Positions 37,769 through 46,109 of a stretch of DNA of 64,000 bases are shown here, piece after piece. This DNA is from Nocardioides caldifontis (GTDB lineage Bacteria; Actinomycetota; Actinomycetes; Propionibacteriales; Nocardioidaceae). The notes below the pieces were generated by a model that was given only the letters and a program-made list of their open reading frames with translations, was not told where the DNA came from and searched no databases. Location of the stretch: NCBI RefSeq assembly GCF_008087345.1, contig NZ_VHIB01000001.1, forward strand, positions 682,001-746,000. Reading direction: 5' to 3'. The position numbers were made by a program, and so were the translations under genes. Positions within the stretch are counted from its first letter, which is position 1, and each line of letters starts with the position of its first letter.

Positions 37769-38200
37769 TCAGGTCACCGGCACCCGCGCGGGGACACCCT
37801 CGGCCGGGACCAGCCGGGCCGTCCCGTGGCGGAGGCCTCGCGGCACGGTGAACCGCCAGGCGACCCTGCCGTCCGCGTCGGCGTCGACGGTCCCGAGCTG
37901 CCACGTGCGACCGCCCTGGCGGAGCACCAGGGCGACGTCGGCCGTCGGCTCGGGTGGCGGCTCGTCGTACTCGCAGGAGGAGCAGCCTAACGACTCCGTG
38001 CACCCCATGCTGTCCTGGCACCCGTCGAGGAACCCCCGGCCCTCGACGACGACCTCCGCTCCGGGCCGGAGCACGAGCCCGTCGGTCTCGAGGTCAGGCG
38101 CCGAGCAGGAGGCGCTCGCGGACGGCTGGGGGAACGGTGCCAGCGCCGCCCCGAGCAGGGCGGCGAGCAGCCAGGCCGTCCTCGGCACCCGTGTGGTCAC
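37769..38200 (-). CDS. Secreted Cys-containing protein of unknown function
   Basis: About 143 residues from GTG 38200 with a signal peptide (WLLAALLGAALAPFPQPSASA) near residues 9-29. The mature domain has six Cys residues, four of them in a C-x5-C-x4-C-x2-C cluster (residues 62-76), then a beta-rich part with ALVLRQGG and VAWRFTVPRG. It resembles small Ig-like secreted proteins but matches no family I can name. GTG 38221, or another upstream start, is possible. Confidence 0.65.
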   Translation of the reverse strand: MTTRVPRTAWLLAALLGAALAPFPQPSASASCSAPDLETDGLVLRPGAEVVVEGRGFLDGCQDSMGCTESLGCSSCEYDEPPPEPTADVALVLRQGGRTWQLGTVDADADGRVAWRFTVPRGLRHGTARLVPAEGVPARVPVT

Positions 38201-38289
38201 GCAGGTGCGACGCACCGGCCGCCCCACTGGTTCCTTTTCGCGTGCAACCCGTTTCACCCCCGCTGATCCGGGGGAAGGGTGTTGACGGA

Positions 38290-38315
38290 TTTCAGTAAAC
38301 ACGCGTTCACTGAAA
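38290..38315 (+). promoter_or_regulatory. DesT/FabR-like operator upstream of the desaturase operon
   Basis: A 26-bp palindrome with arms TTTCAGT and ACTGAAA and an inner AAAC-N4-GTTC core; only two of 13 base pairs are mismatched. It resembles the AGTGAAC-N4-GTTCACT pattern from memory of Pseudomonas DesT sites, which control an acyl desaturase. It lies 51 bp before the reductase ATG. The TetR repressor is not in the window. Confidence 0.7.
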
Positions 38316-38365
38316 GTCAAGCCGCGGGAGGGCGGCAACGGGGAGCAGACACGTCAGGGGTACGA

Positions 38366-39469
38366 ATGGCTCAGGGCACGGCCGAGAAGGAACAGAAGGA
38401 CCAGCGGACTCCGTGGGAGCGCGTGCGGGCGCTCGGCTCGCAGCTCACCACGCCGCTCCACCCCGACGACTACCTCTCGCTCGTCAACCCGCTCTGGAGC
38501 TCGCGGGAGCTCCGCGGCCGCGTGGAGAAGGTGGTCAAGGAGACCGAGGACGCCGCGACGCTGGTGATCCGCCCGGGGTGGGGCTGGCGCTACAAGCACC
38601 ACCCGGGGCAGTACGTCGGCATCGGCGTGCAGGTCGACGGCAAGTTCCAGTGGCGCTCGTACTCCATCAGCTCCCCGCCCAAGCGCAACGGGCGGCACAT
38701 CGCGATCACCGTGCGCGCGATGCCCGAAGGGCTGCTCTCGTCGCACCTCGTCAACGGGCTGACGCCCGGGACGATCGTGCGGCTGGCGCTCCCCGAGGGC
38801 GATTTCGTGATGCCCGACCCGCCGCCGGAGAAGGTGCTCTTCCTCGTCGCGGGGAGCGGGATCACGCCGATCATGGCGATGCTCCGCACGCTCGACCGGC
38901 GCGGCACGATGCCCGATGTCGTCATGCACTACTCGTCGCCGACCGCCGAGCGGATGATCTTCCGCGACGAGCTCGACCAGCTCGCCGGGAAGCACGACGG
39001 GCTGACCCTCCACAAGCTGCACACCGACAGCGAGGGGATGCTCGACCTCGCCGACCTCGACCAGCTCTGCCCGGACTGGCGGGAGCGGGAGGTCTGGGCC
39101 TGCGGCCCCGGCCCGATGCTGGACGCGATCGACGAGCACTGGAAGGAGGCCGGTCTCGAGGAGCAGCTGCACCTCGAACGGTTCTCGCTCCAGCTCGGCA
39201 GCAACGGCGGCGAGGGCGGGACGATCACCTTCCGCAACTCCGGCAAGACGATCGACGTCGACGGCGCGACCACGGTCCTCGAGGCCGGGGAGCAGGCCGG
39301 CGTCGGGATGCCCTACGGCTGCCGGATGGGGATCTGCCACACCTGCACGCTCACGCTCGTCAGCGGCGCGGTGAAGGACCTCCGCAACGGCGACGAGTTC
39401 AACCAGCCCAACGAGCAGGTGCAGACCTGCGTCACCGCCGCGTTGGGCGACTGCACGCTCGACATCTGA
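38366..39469 (+). CDS. Ferredoxin reductase for acyl-CoA desaturation (Rv3230c-like)
   Basis: A 367-residue flavoprotein reductase with a C-terminal ferredoxin. The FAD-binding segment is WRSYSISSPP and NAD(P) binding is LFLVAGSGITPIMAMLRTL. The plant-type [2Fe-2S] domain (about residues 285-367) has the cluster motif YGCRMGICHTCTLTLVSG. It would pass electrons from NADPH through FAD and the iron-sulfur centre to the desaturase encoded 39 bp downstream, as in the Rv3230c/DesA3 pair of M. tuberculosis. ATG 38366 follows the operator. Confidence 0.92.
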   Translation: MAQGTAEKEQKDQRTPWERVRALGSQLTTPLHPDDYLSLVNPLWSSRELRGRVEKVVKETEDAATLVIRPGWGWRYKHHPGQYVGIGVQVDGKFQWRSYSISSPPKRNGRHIAITVRAMPEGLLSSHLVNGLTPGTIVRLALPEGDFVMPDPPPEKVLFLVAGSGITPIMAMLRTLDRRGTMPDVVMHYSSPTAERMIFRDELDQLAGKHDGLTLHKLHTDSEGMLDLADLDQLCPDWREREVWACGPGPMLDAIDEHWKEAGLEEQLHLERFSLQLGSNGGEGGTITFRNSGKTIDVDGATTVLEAGEQAGVGMPYGCRMGICHTCTLTLVSGAVKDLRNGDEFNQPNEQVQTCVTAALGDCTLDI

Positions 39470-39508
39470 CCGACCGACCGCACACGACCGCACGACAGGG
39501 GAGACCGC

Positions 39509-40735
39509 ATGGCCATCGCGGACGTCAAGGAGTACTGCCACCTCACCGAGGACGAGGTGGAGCAGATCGGTCGGGAGCTCGACGCGCTCCGGACCGAGAT
39601 CGAGGAGTCCCGGGGCGCTGCCGACGCGGCGTACATCAACCGGGTCATCAGGATCCAGCGCGGGCTGGCGTTCGCCGGCCGGGTGACGCTGCTCTTCAGC
39701 AACAAGAAGCCCGCGTGGGCGGCCGGAACGGCGATGCTCGGGATCGCGAAGATCCTGGAGAACATCGAGATCGGCCACAACGTGATGCACGGCCAGTGGG
39801 ACTGGATGAACGACCCGGAGATCCACTCCAGCAACTGGGAGTGGGACACGATCCAGCCGGCCGAGCAGTGGAAGCACTCGCACAACTACATCCACCACCA
39901 GTTCACCAACGTCCTCGGCTACGACAACGACATCGGCTACGGCATCCTCCGGATGGCCCGCGAGCAGAAGTGGAACCCCTACTACTTCGGGCAGCCGGTC
40001 TACAACGCGATGCTCGCGACGCTGTTCGAGTGGGGGGTCGGGCTGCACGACCTGGACATCGAACGGATCCGGAAGGGCAAGAAGGACCCCAAGGAGCTCA
40101 AGCGCCAGCTCAAGCAGCTCGCTCGCAAGGCCGGGCGGCAGGCGACGAAGGACTACCTCGTCTACCCGGCGCTCAGCGGCCCGAACTGGAAGACGACGCT
40201 CACCGCGGACCTGACCTCCAACATCATCCGCAACCTGTGGGCCTACGTGATCATCTTCTGCGGCCACTTCCCCGACGGTGCGATGCACTTCACCGAGGAG
40301 GAGCTCGAGGACGAGACCCGCTCGGAGTGGTACCTCCGGCAGATCCTCGGCGCCGCCAACTTCACCGGCTCGCCGCTGATGCACATCATGGCCGGCAACC
40401 TGAGCTTCCAGATCGAGCACCACCTCTACCCGGACCTGCCGAGCAACCGGTACGCGCAGATCTCCGAGCGGGTGCAGGAGCTGTGCCGGAAGTACGACAT
40501 CCCCTACACCACGGGCCCGCTGCACAAGCAGTACGGTCAGGCGCTGCGGACGATCATGAAGCTGTCACTGCCGAATTCTTGGACCAAGGACAAGAATCCG
40601 ACGCAGCCGCAGCGGCGTGACACCGCGAACCGCTACGAGCAGGAGCACAAGCGCCGTTCCGACGCGGAGCGCCCGCCCCGCCGCACCGAGCTGGGTGGCT
40701 GGTCCCGCGGCGGCAAGCAGAGGATGCACGACTGA
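39509..40735 (+). CDS. Acyl-CoA/fatty acid desaturase (DesA3-like)
   Basis: A 408-residue membrane desaturase. The three His boxes are HNVMHGQ (near residue 91), HSHNYIHHQ (near residue 128) and QIEHHLYPD (near residue 308), the diiron ligands of front-end/acyl-CoA desaturases. Hydrophobic helices lie between the boxes. It probably introduces a Delta9 double bond into stearoyl-CoA using the reductase encoded just upstream, and so tunes membrane fluidity. The C-terminus is basic and rich in Arg/Lys. It is co-transcribed with the reductase behind the DesT-like operator. Confidence 0.92.
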   Translation: MAIADVKEYCHLTEDEVEQIGRELDALRTEIEESRGAADAAYINRVIRIQRGLAFAGRVTLLFSNKKPAWAAGTAMLGIAKILENIEIGHNVMHGQWDWMNDPEIHSSNWEWDTIQPAEQWKHSHNYIHHQFTNVLGYDNDIGYGILRMAREQKWNPYYFGQPVYNAMLATLFEWGVGLHDLDIERIRKGKKDPKELKRQLKQLARKAGRQATKDYLVYPALSGPNWKTTLTADLTSNIIRNLWAYVIIFCGHFPDGAMHFTEEELEDETRSEWYLRQILGAANFTGSPLMHIMAGNLSFQIEHHLYPDLPSNRYAQISERVQELCRKYDIPYTTGPLHKQYGQALRTIMKLSLPNSWTKDKNPTQPQRRDTANRYEQEHKRRSDAERPPRRTELGGWSRGGKQRMHD

Positions 40736-40737
40736 GC

Positions 40738-41193
40738 ATGGATCCTTCGCCGAAGCCCTTCGAGAAGCTCCCGGCCGACGCGGAGCTCGGCCTGCCGGTG
40801 CCGTTCGGGTGCGGCACCGGTGAGCCGGGAACCCCGCCGTCCGCGCGGGAGCTCGACAAGCGCCGGGTGACCCAGTGCGCGCTCAGCCGTGTCTGCGGCG
40901 TGTGCGGGGCCGGGCTCGGCCGGCCGATCGCGTTCCTCGGCAGCCGCACCGAGGTGGACCGCAACGCCTTCCACTTCCCGCCGTCGCACGTCGAGTGCGC
41001 CGAGCGGCTGCTCTCGGTGTACGCCGTCGTCGACCTGCCGGTGCTCGGCCAGCCGACCCCCGTGGACGAGTGGGTGCTCGCCACGACCGCCGGCTTCGAG
41101 TTCGTCCGCCCCGGCAAGGAGGACGACGACCGGCGCCCGACGTTCCAGCCCAACTCGCTCCTCGACACCCGGACGTTCTCCCCGACCGCGTGA
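40738..41193 (+). CDS. Conserved hypothetical protein with CxxC motif
   Basis: A 151-residue protein starting two bases after the desaturase stop. Residues 47-60 carry CALSRVCGVCGAG, a possible zinc ribbon, and His/Cys residues follow in FPPSHVECAERLL. There are no membrane segments. Tight spacing suggests it belongs to the desaturase operon, but I recognise no family with a function. It could help assemble the iron centre of the desaturase; that is speculation. Confidence 0.72.
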   Translation: MDPSPKPFEKLPADAELGLPVPFGCGTGEPGTPPSARELDKRRVTQCALSRVCGVCGAGLGRPIAFLGSRTEVDRNAFHFPPSHVECAERLLSVYAVVDLPVLGQPTPVDEWVLATTAGFEFVRPGKEDDDRRPTFQPNSLLDTRTFSPTA

Positions 41194-41194
41194 G

Positions 41195-41293
41195 GTGTTG
41201 AGCCGCCCCTCGTGGCGCGCGGGTGTGGTGTTGAGCCGCCCTTCGTGGCGGGCGGGCGTGGTGTTGAGCCGCCCTTCGTGGCGGGCGGGCGGG
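41195..41293 (+). repeat. Three tandem 33-bp repeats (GTTGAGCCGCCC type)
   Basis: Units begin at 41195, 41228 and 41261, 33 bp apart, each reading GTGTTGAGCCGCCCTTCGTG-like followed by GCGGGC. They precede the MarR gene and are the reverse complement of the array at 42261-42421, which follows the cupin gene. Confidence 0.85.
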
Positions 41294-41358
41294 GCGGATC
41301 GGCGCTCAGACGGTCAACGCGGTTGTCGGTTGCCTGCGCGGGCGGCTAGCGTGCCCGG

Positions 41359-41811
41359 ATGTCCGACCTGCCGCTGGTTCGTCTGCTGTCCCTCGCGGTC
41401 ACCGAGGGGCTCACCAAGCTCCACGACGAGCTGACCAGCAGGGGGCACCCGGGGTTCCGGCCCGCGCACGGGTACGCCCTGCTCGCGATCCTCGACGGTC
41501 ATGACACGGCGTCGGCCGTCGCGCCCCGCCTCGGCATCACGAAGCAGGGCGCGGCCAAGCTGCTCCAGTGGCTGCTCGACGAGAGGTACGTTGCTCACCT
41601 CGACCGGTCGACCGGCGATGCCCGCCGTCGGCCGCTGGCGGTGACCCCACGTGGGCGGGAGGTCGTGCGACTTTCCGCCGAGGTGCAGGCGCAGCTGGAG
41701 GAGCAGTGGGCCGCCCTCGTCGGCCCTCGGCGCATGGGCACCTCACGGAAGGTGCTCGAGGAGGTCGTCGCAGCCTCGTCGGTCGACGGGGTGACCAGAC
41801 CAGGGTGGTGA
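41359..41811 (+). CDS. MarR-family regulator
   Basis: A 150-residue winged-helix regulator. The core VAPRLGITKQGAAKLLQWLLDERYVAHLDRSTGDARRRPLAVTPRGREVV holds the recognition helix and wing. N- and C-terminal helices form the dimer interface. ATG 41359 is preceded by the -10-like TAGCGT. It very likely binds the two palindromes in the gap before the cupin gene. An inducer, probably a phenolic or small acid, is typical of the family. Confidence 0.88.
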   Translation: MSDLPLVRLLSLAVTEGLTKLHDELTSRGHPGFRPAHGYALLAILDGHDTASAVAPRLGITKQGAAKLLQWLLDERYVAHLDRSTGDARRRPLAVTPRGREVVRLSAEVQAQLEEQWAALVGPRRMGTSRKVLEEVVAASSVDGVTRPGW

Positions 41812-41818
41812 ACTTGAT

Positions 41819-41865
41819 GGACAACCGAGTTGTCCGATGCTGAGATAGGCAACCTCGTTGTCTAT
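41819..41865 (+). promoter_or_regulatory. Two MarR-type palindromic operators before the cupin gene
   Basis: GGACAACCGAGTTGTCC (41819-41835) is a perfect 7-3-7 palindrome. A second near-palindrome spans 41845-41865 with arms ATAGGCAAC and GTTGTCTAT and one mismatch pair. Both share the CAAC-N3-GTTG core and are centred 28 bp apart, on the same side of the helix to within a few bases. They sit between the MarR stop and the cupin ribosome site, so the MarR probably represses the cupin from here. Confidence 0.78.
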
Positions 41866-41876
41866 CAGGAGGCGTC

Positions 41877-42257
41877 ATGTCATCTATCCGGTCGTTGGAC
41901 GAGCTCGACATCGTTGCCACGCCGGCGGCCACGATGCGGACGTACGCCGGCTCGACGACCCGGCCGTCCGCCGACGTCGCCGTGTGGCGCAGCGAGCTGC
42001 CCGTGGGTACGCCGGGCCCGGTGCACGTCGTGGACCGCGACCACGTCGTCGTGGTGCTCGACGGAGCGCTGCACGTCGAGATGGACGGTGAGACGACCGT
42101 CGTACCCAAGGGCGGAGCCGTCGTCCTCGTGGCCGGCGCCACCCGACAGCTCGCGGCGGAGGGTGACGGGCCGGCCGTGACGCTCACCGCGGCACGCCCC
42201 GGCAGCCAGGCCATGATCGGCGGCGGCGACCCCGTCGAGGTCCCCTGGGCCCGCTGA
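41877..42257 (+). CDS. Cupin-domain protein
   Basis: A 126-residue single-cupin protein. The beta barrel includes GTPGPVHVVDRDHVVVVLDGALHVEMDGETTVVPKGGAVVLVAGATRQLAAEG, with His residues in the expected metal-binding positions though the motif is degenerate. CAGGAGG precedes ATG 41877. Linked to its own MarR-type regulator, it could be a small dioxygenase, a ligand-binding protein or a stress protein; the sequence does not decide. Confidence 0.83.
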   Translation: MSSIRSLDELDIVATPAATMRTYAGSTTRPSADVAVWRSELPVGTPGPVHVVDRDHVVVVLDGALHVEMDGETTVVPKGGAVVLVAGATRQLAAEGDGPAVTLTAARPGSQAMIGGGDPVEVPWAR

Positions 42258-42260
42258 CCG

Positions 42261-42421
42261 CGCCACGAAGGGCGGCTCGACGCAGATCCGCACGCCACGA
42301 AGGGCGGCTCGACGCAGATCCGCACGCCACGAAGGGCGGTTCAACCCAACTCCGCGCGCCACGAGGGGCGGCTCAACACCACCCACCCGCGCCACGAGGG
42401 GCGGTTCGACACCTCAGGACT
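42261..42421 (-). repeat. Five tandem 32-33-bp repeats (reverse orientation of the upstream array)
   Basis: CGCCACGAAGGGCGGCTCAA-like units start at 42261, 42293, 42325, 42357 and 42390. They are the reverse complement of the array at 41195-41293, so the MarR and cupin genes are enclosed by inverted arrays. The last unit runs into the phosphoketolase stop. A related copy lies at 61495. Confidence 0.85.
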
Positions 42422-44873
42422 CGGGGGCCTCCTTCTCCGGGTCCCGCGTGCTGAAGGCGGGCCCACCACCGGCGCCCCACTGCCAGCTGCGGACCTCGGG
42501 GAGGTCCTCGCCGTGGGTGCGGACGTACTGCCGGTGCTCGATGAGCTTGTTCTTCAGCGCCTCCCGCGCGTGGCCGGCGACCGGGCCGAGCGAGGGCACG
42601 CGGTCGATGGCGTCCATCGCGAGGTCGTACCGGTCGACCTGGTTCACCACGGTCATGTCGAAGGGCGTGGTCGTCGTGCCCTCCTCCTTGTAGCCGCGGA
42701 CGTGGACGTTCTCGTGGTTGGTGCGCCGGTAGGTCAGCCGGTGGATCAGCCAGGGGTATCCGTGGTAGGCGAAGATCACCGGCTTGTCGGTGGTGAACAG
42801 CGAGTCGAAGTCGGCGTCGCGGAGTCCGTGCGGGTGCTCCTCGTGGTGCTGCAGCCGCATCAGGTCGACCACGTTGACGAACCGGATCCGCAGCGACGGG
42901 AAGAAGCCCCGCAGGATCTCGGTCGCGGCCAGCGCCTCCATCGTGGGCACGTCGCCGGCGCACGCCATCACCAGGTCGGGCTCGCCGTCCTCGTCGTTGC
43001 TGGCCCAGTCCCAGATGCCGATGCCCTTGGTGCAGTGGACGACCGCCTCGTCCATCGTGAGGTACTGCAGCGCCGGCTGCTTCCCGGCGACCACCACGTT
43101 GACGTACTGCTTGCTGCGCAGGCAGTGGTCGACCGTGGAGAGCAGCGTGTTCGCGTCCGGCGGCAGGTAGACCCGGACGACCTCGGCCTTCTTGTTCATC
43201 ACGTGGTCGATGAACCCCGGGTCCTGGTGGGAGAACCCGTTGTGGTCCTGGCGCCAGACGTGCGAGGTCAGCAGGTAGTTCAGCGACGCGATCGGCCGCC
43301 GCCACGGGATGTCGTCGGTGGTCTTCAGCCACTTCGCGTGCTGGTTGAACATCGAGTCGACCACGTGGATGAACGCCTCGTAGCAGGAGAACAGGCCGTG
43401 CCGACCGGTGAGGAGGTACCCCTCGAGCCACCCCTCGCACATGTGCTCCGACAGGATCTCCATGATCCGGCCGTCCGGGGAGAGGTGGTCGTCGTCGCCG
43501 ACGATGCGGGCGTTCCAGGTCCGGTCCGTCACCTGCATCACGTCCTGGAGCCGGTTCGAGCTGTTCTCGTCCGGGGCGAAGAGCCGGAAGGTCTCCATGT
43601 TGCGCGCCATCACGTCGCGCAGGAAGGTGCCGAGCACGCGGGTGGCCTCGACCGCGCCGGTCCCAGGTTCACGGACCTCGACGCCGTACGAGCGGAAGTC
43701 GGGGAGCCGGAGGTCCTTCAGCAGCAGCCCGCCGTTCGCGTGCGGCGAGGCGCTCATCCGCCGGTCGCCGGCCGGGTGCAGCGAGCGGATGTCCTCGGCG
43801 GGCGCGCCGGACTCGTCGAACAGCTCGTCAGGGCCGTAGCTGCGCATCCACTCCTCGAGCACCTTCCGGTGACCCTCGTCGCCACGGGCGTCAGCGAACG
43901 GCACCTGGTGGGAGCGCCAGTTGCCCTCGACGGGCTTGCCGTCGACCGACTCCGGCCCGGTCCACCCCTTCGGGGAGCGGAGGACGATCATCGGCCAGGG
44001 GCGCCGCTCGACGGGTCTCGACCCTGCTCGACCACCCGTCGACCGCGCCTCCCGCTGGATGTCCCGGATCTCGTCGAGGCACCGGTCGAGGGTGGCGGCG
44101 AACGCCTGGTGCATCGTCTGGGGGTCGGAGCCCTCCACGACGTACGGTGTGTGGCCGTAGCCCCTCATCAGCGCGATGAGCTCGTCGTCGGGGATCCGGG
44201 CGAGCACCGTGGGGTTGGCGATCTTGTAGCCGTTGAGGTGCAGGATCGGCAGCACGGCCCCGTCGCGGCGCGGGTCGACGAACTTGTTGGAGTGCCAGCT
44301 CGTCGCCAACGGCCCCGTCTCGGCCTCACCGTCCCCGACCACCGCGGCGACGACGAGCTCGGGGTTGTCGAAGGCCGCACCGTAGGCGTGCGACAGCGCG
44401 TAACCGAGCTCGCCGCCCTCGTGGATCGACCCGGGCGTCTCCGGGGCGACGTGCGAGGGGATGCCGCCGGGGAACGAGAACTGCGTGAAGAGCCGCTTCA
44501 GCCCCTCCTCGTCCTGCCCGATCTCGGGGTAGACCTCTGAATACGTCCCCTCGAGGTACGCCGACGCCACCAGCCCGGGCCCGCCGTGACCCGGCCCGAT
44601 GATGTACATCATGTCGAGGTCGCGCTGGCTGATCGCCCGGTTGAGGTGGGCGTAGACGAAGTTCAGCCCCGGCGTGGTGCCCCAGTGCCCGAGCAGCCGC
44701 GGCTTCACGTCCTCAGGGCGCAACGGCCGCCGCAGCAGCGGGTTGTCCATCAGGTAAATCTGTCCAACTGACAAATAGTTGGCCGCCCGCCACCAGCGGT
44801 CGATCCGCTTGAGGGTAGCGCGGTCGAGCGGCTTGCCGCTCACGGTGCTCCGGGTCTTCGTCGCACGGGCCAC
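42414..44873 (-). CDS. Xylulose-5-P/fructose-6-P phosphoketolase
   Basis: An 819-residue thiamine-diphosphate enzyme of normal Xfp length. Conserved parts are [57 protein letters not shown] (TPP/Mg site) and the C-terminal [23 protein letters not shown]. It splits xylulose-5-P or fructose-6-P to acetyl-phosphate plus a sugar phosphate. GTG 44873 begins the family sequence. It is the third gene of the ADH-P450 operon, 30 bp after the P450. A separate acetate kinase or phosphotransacetylase is not in the window. Confidence 0.94.
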   Translation of the reverse strand: MARATKTRSTVSGKPLDRATLKRIDRWWRAANYLSVGQIYLMDNPLLRRPLRPEDVKPRLLGHWGTTPGLNFVYAHLNRAISQRDLDMMYIIGPGHGGPGLVASAYLEGTYSEVYPEIGQDEEGLKRLFTQFSFPGGIPSHVAPETPGSIHEGGELGYALSHAYGAAFDNPELVVAAVVGDGEAETGPLATSWHSNKFVDPRRDGAVLPILHLNGYKIANPTVLARIPDDELIALMRGYGHTPYVVEGSDPQTMHQAFAATLDRCLDEIRDIQREARSTGGRAGSRPVERRPWPMIVLRSPKGWTGPESVDGKPVEGNWRSHQVPFADARGDEGHRKVLEEWMRSYGPDELFDESGAPAEDIRSLHPAGDRRMSASPHANGGLLLKDLRLPDFRSYGVEVREPGTGAVEATRVLGTFLRDVMARNMETFRLFAPDENSSNRLQDVMQVTDRTWNARIVGDDDHLSPDGRIMEILSEHMCEGWLEGYLLTGRHGLFSCYEAFIHVVDSMFNQHAKWLKTTDDIPWRRPIASLNYLLTSHVWRQDHNGFSHQDPGFIDHVMNKKAEVVRVYLPPDANTLLSTVDHCLRSKQYVNVVVAGKQPALQYLTMDEAVVHCTKGIGIWDWASNDEDGEPDLVMACAGDVPTMEALAATEILRGFFPSLRIRFVNVVDLMRLQHHEEHPHGLRDADFDSLFTTDKPVIFAYHGYPWLIHRLTYRRTNHENVHVRGYKEEGTTTTPFDMTVVNQVDRYDLAMDAIDRVPSLGPVAGHAREALKNKLIEHRQYVRTHGEDLPEVRSWQWGAGGGPAFSTRDPEKEAPES

Positions 44874-44903
44874 GGTGTCGCCTTCCGGTCGGGAGATCAG
44901 GGG

Positions 44904-46109
44904 TCAACGGGGTCCCAGCACGAGTCCATCCTGGGGCAGCGTGGGCATCCTCGCCAGGGTCACGTCGTGAGCGGCCGGAGGCACGGTCCTGTCCACGTGG
45001 GCCAGCACGCGCACGGTCTCGGCGAGCAGCGAGACGGTCAGCGGCTCGCCCGGGCAACGGTGGCCGGTCGGGAGCCCGCCGCCCTGCGGGACGAAGTCGT
45101 ACGGTCCGGGGTCGCCGTCGAGGAAGCGCGAGGGACGGAAGGCAGCCGGGTCCTGCCAGTACGGCGCCCACTGGTCGGTGCCCCACACGTCGAGCACGAC
45201 CCGGTCGCCCTTGCGGAGCTCGACGCCCTGGTGCCGGGTCGGCCGCCGGACCTTCCCCGCGAGCACCGGCACGAAGGGCGCGCACCGCCGGACCTCGTGC
45301 GCGAAGGCCACGTGGTCGCGTGTCGTCGCGTCCGTGCGGAGCCGGTCGCGCCACTCCGGCGCCTCGTCGAGGTACAGCCCCGCGAAGGCGCCGAGCCAGG
45401 CCACGGCGACGGTCGGCCGGAGCACGTTGAGCAGCTCCACGGCGGCGACGGTGGCGGGCAGGTCGGTCGCCGCCCACACCGCGAGCGCCGAGCCCGACGG
45501 CGGGGTGCGGGTGCCGTCGCGGGTCTCCTCGACGAGCCGCCGCGCCCAGCGGTCGCAGCGGGCCCGAGCCACCCACCCCCGGGAGTACGCGCGGGGTGCA
45601 CCCCCGAACCCGTCGACGATCAGGGCCAGCTCCCGGCTGATCCGCCTCGCCTCGGAAGGTGCCACCGCGGCGCCGCCCCACTCCAGGACGGTGCGGCCGT
45701 AGACCTCCACCAGCTCGTCGTACAGCCTGACGGGGCGGTCGCCCCAGGCTCCGGCGCGGCGCGCGAGCCGCTCCCCGGCCGATCGGACCAGTGGCTCGAA
45801 CCGTCCGGACGCGAGCAGGTCGAGGAAGACCGCCTTGCGGACCTTGTGGTCGGTGTCGTCGAGCCCGTGCACCGCTCCCCGGCCGAAGAGGAGTCCGCGG
45901 AGCGGGAACGGGATCGCGCCCTTCCGGCGGATCGTCGTCTCGTCGTAGAACAGCCGCACGCCGTCGTGGCCGCGCAGGATCACCGCGCGCCGGCCGGTGA
46001 GCCGCGAGACGTAGCTGTCGCCCGTCGACTCGGCCACCCCGCGGGCGGCGCGGTCCGCCGCGACCGCGTGGTAGCCGTGCCGCAGCAGCCGCGCCAGGAG
46101 GTCCGTCAC
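44904..46109 (-). CDS. CYP152-family P450 (fatty acid peroxygenase, OleT/BSbeta-like)
   Basis: A 401-residue P450 of the H2O2-dependent CYP152 family. The I-helix lacks the acid-alcohol pair; instead R231-P232 sits in LNVLRPTVAVAWLG, the Arg that binds the fatty acid carboxylate. The heme Cys is C352 in QGGGLPTGHRCPGEP. The residue equivalent to position 85 of P450BSbeta/OleT appears to be His (H81, GAVHGLDD), as in OleT, rather than Gln. Relatives hydroxylate or decarboxylate fatty acids. GTG 46109 overlaps the ADH stop (GTGA). It has no dedicated redox partner, as expected. Confidence 0.88.
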   Translation of the reverse strand: MTDLLARLLRHGYHAVAADRAARGVAESTGDSYVSRLTGRRAVILRGHDGVRLFYDETTIRRKGAIPFPLRGLLFGRGAVHGLDDTDHKVRKAVFLDLLASGRFEPLVRSAGERLARRAGAWGDRPVRLYDELVEVYGRTVLEWGGAAVAPSEARRISRELALIVDGFGGAPRAYSRGWVARARCDRWARRLVEETRDGTRTPPSGSALAVWAATDLPATVAAVELLNVLRPTVAVAWLGAFAGLYLDEAPEWRDRLRTDATTRDHVAFAHEVRRCAPFVPVLAGKVRRPTRHQGVELRKGDRVVLDVWGTDQWAPYWQDPAAFRPSRFLDGDPGPYDFVPQGGGLPTGHRCPGEPLTVSLLAETVRVLAHVDRTVPPAAHDVTLARMPTLPQDGLVLGPR

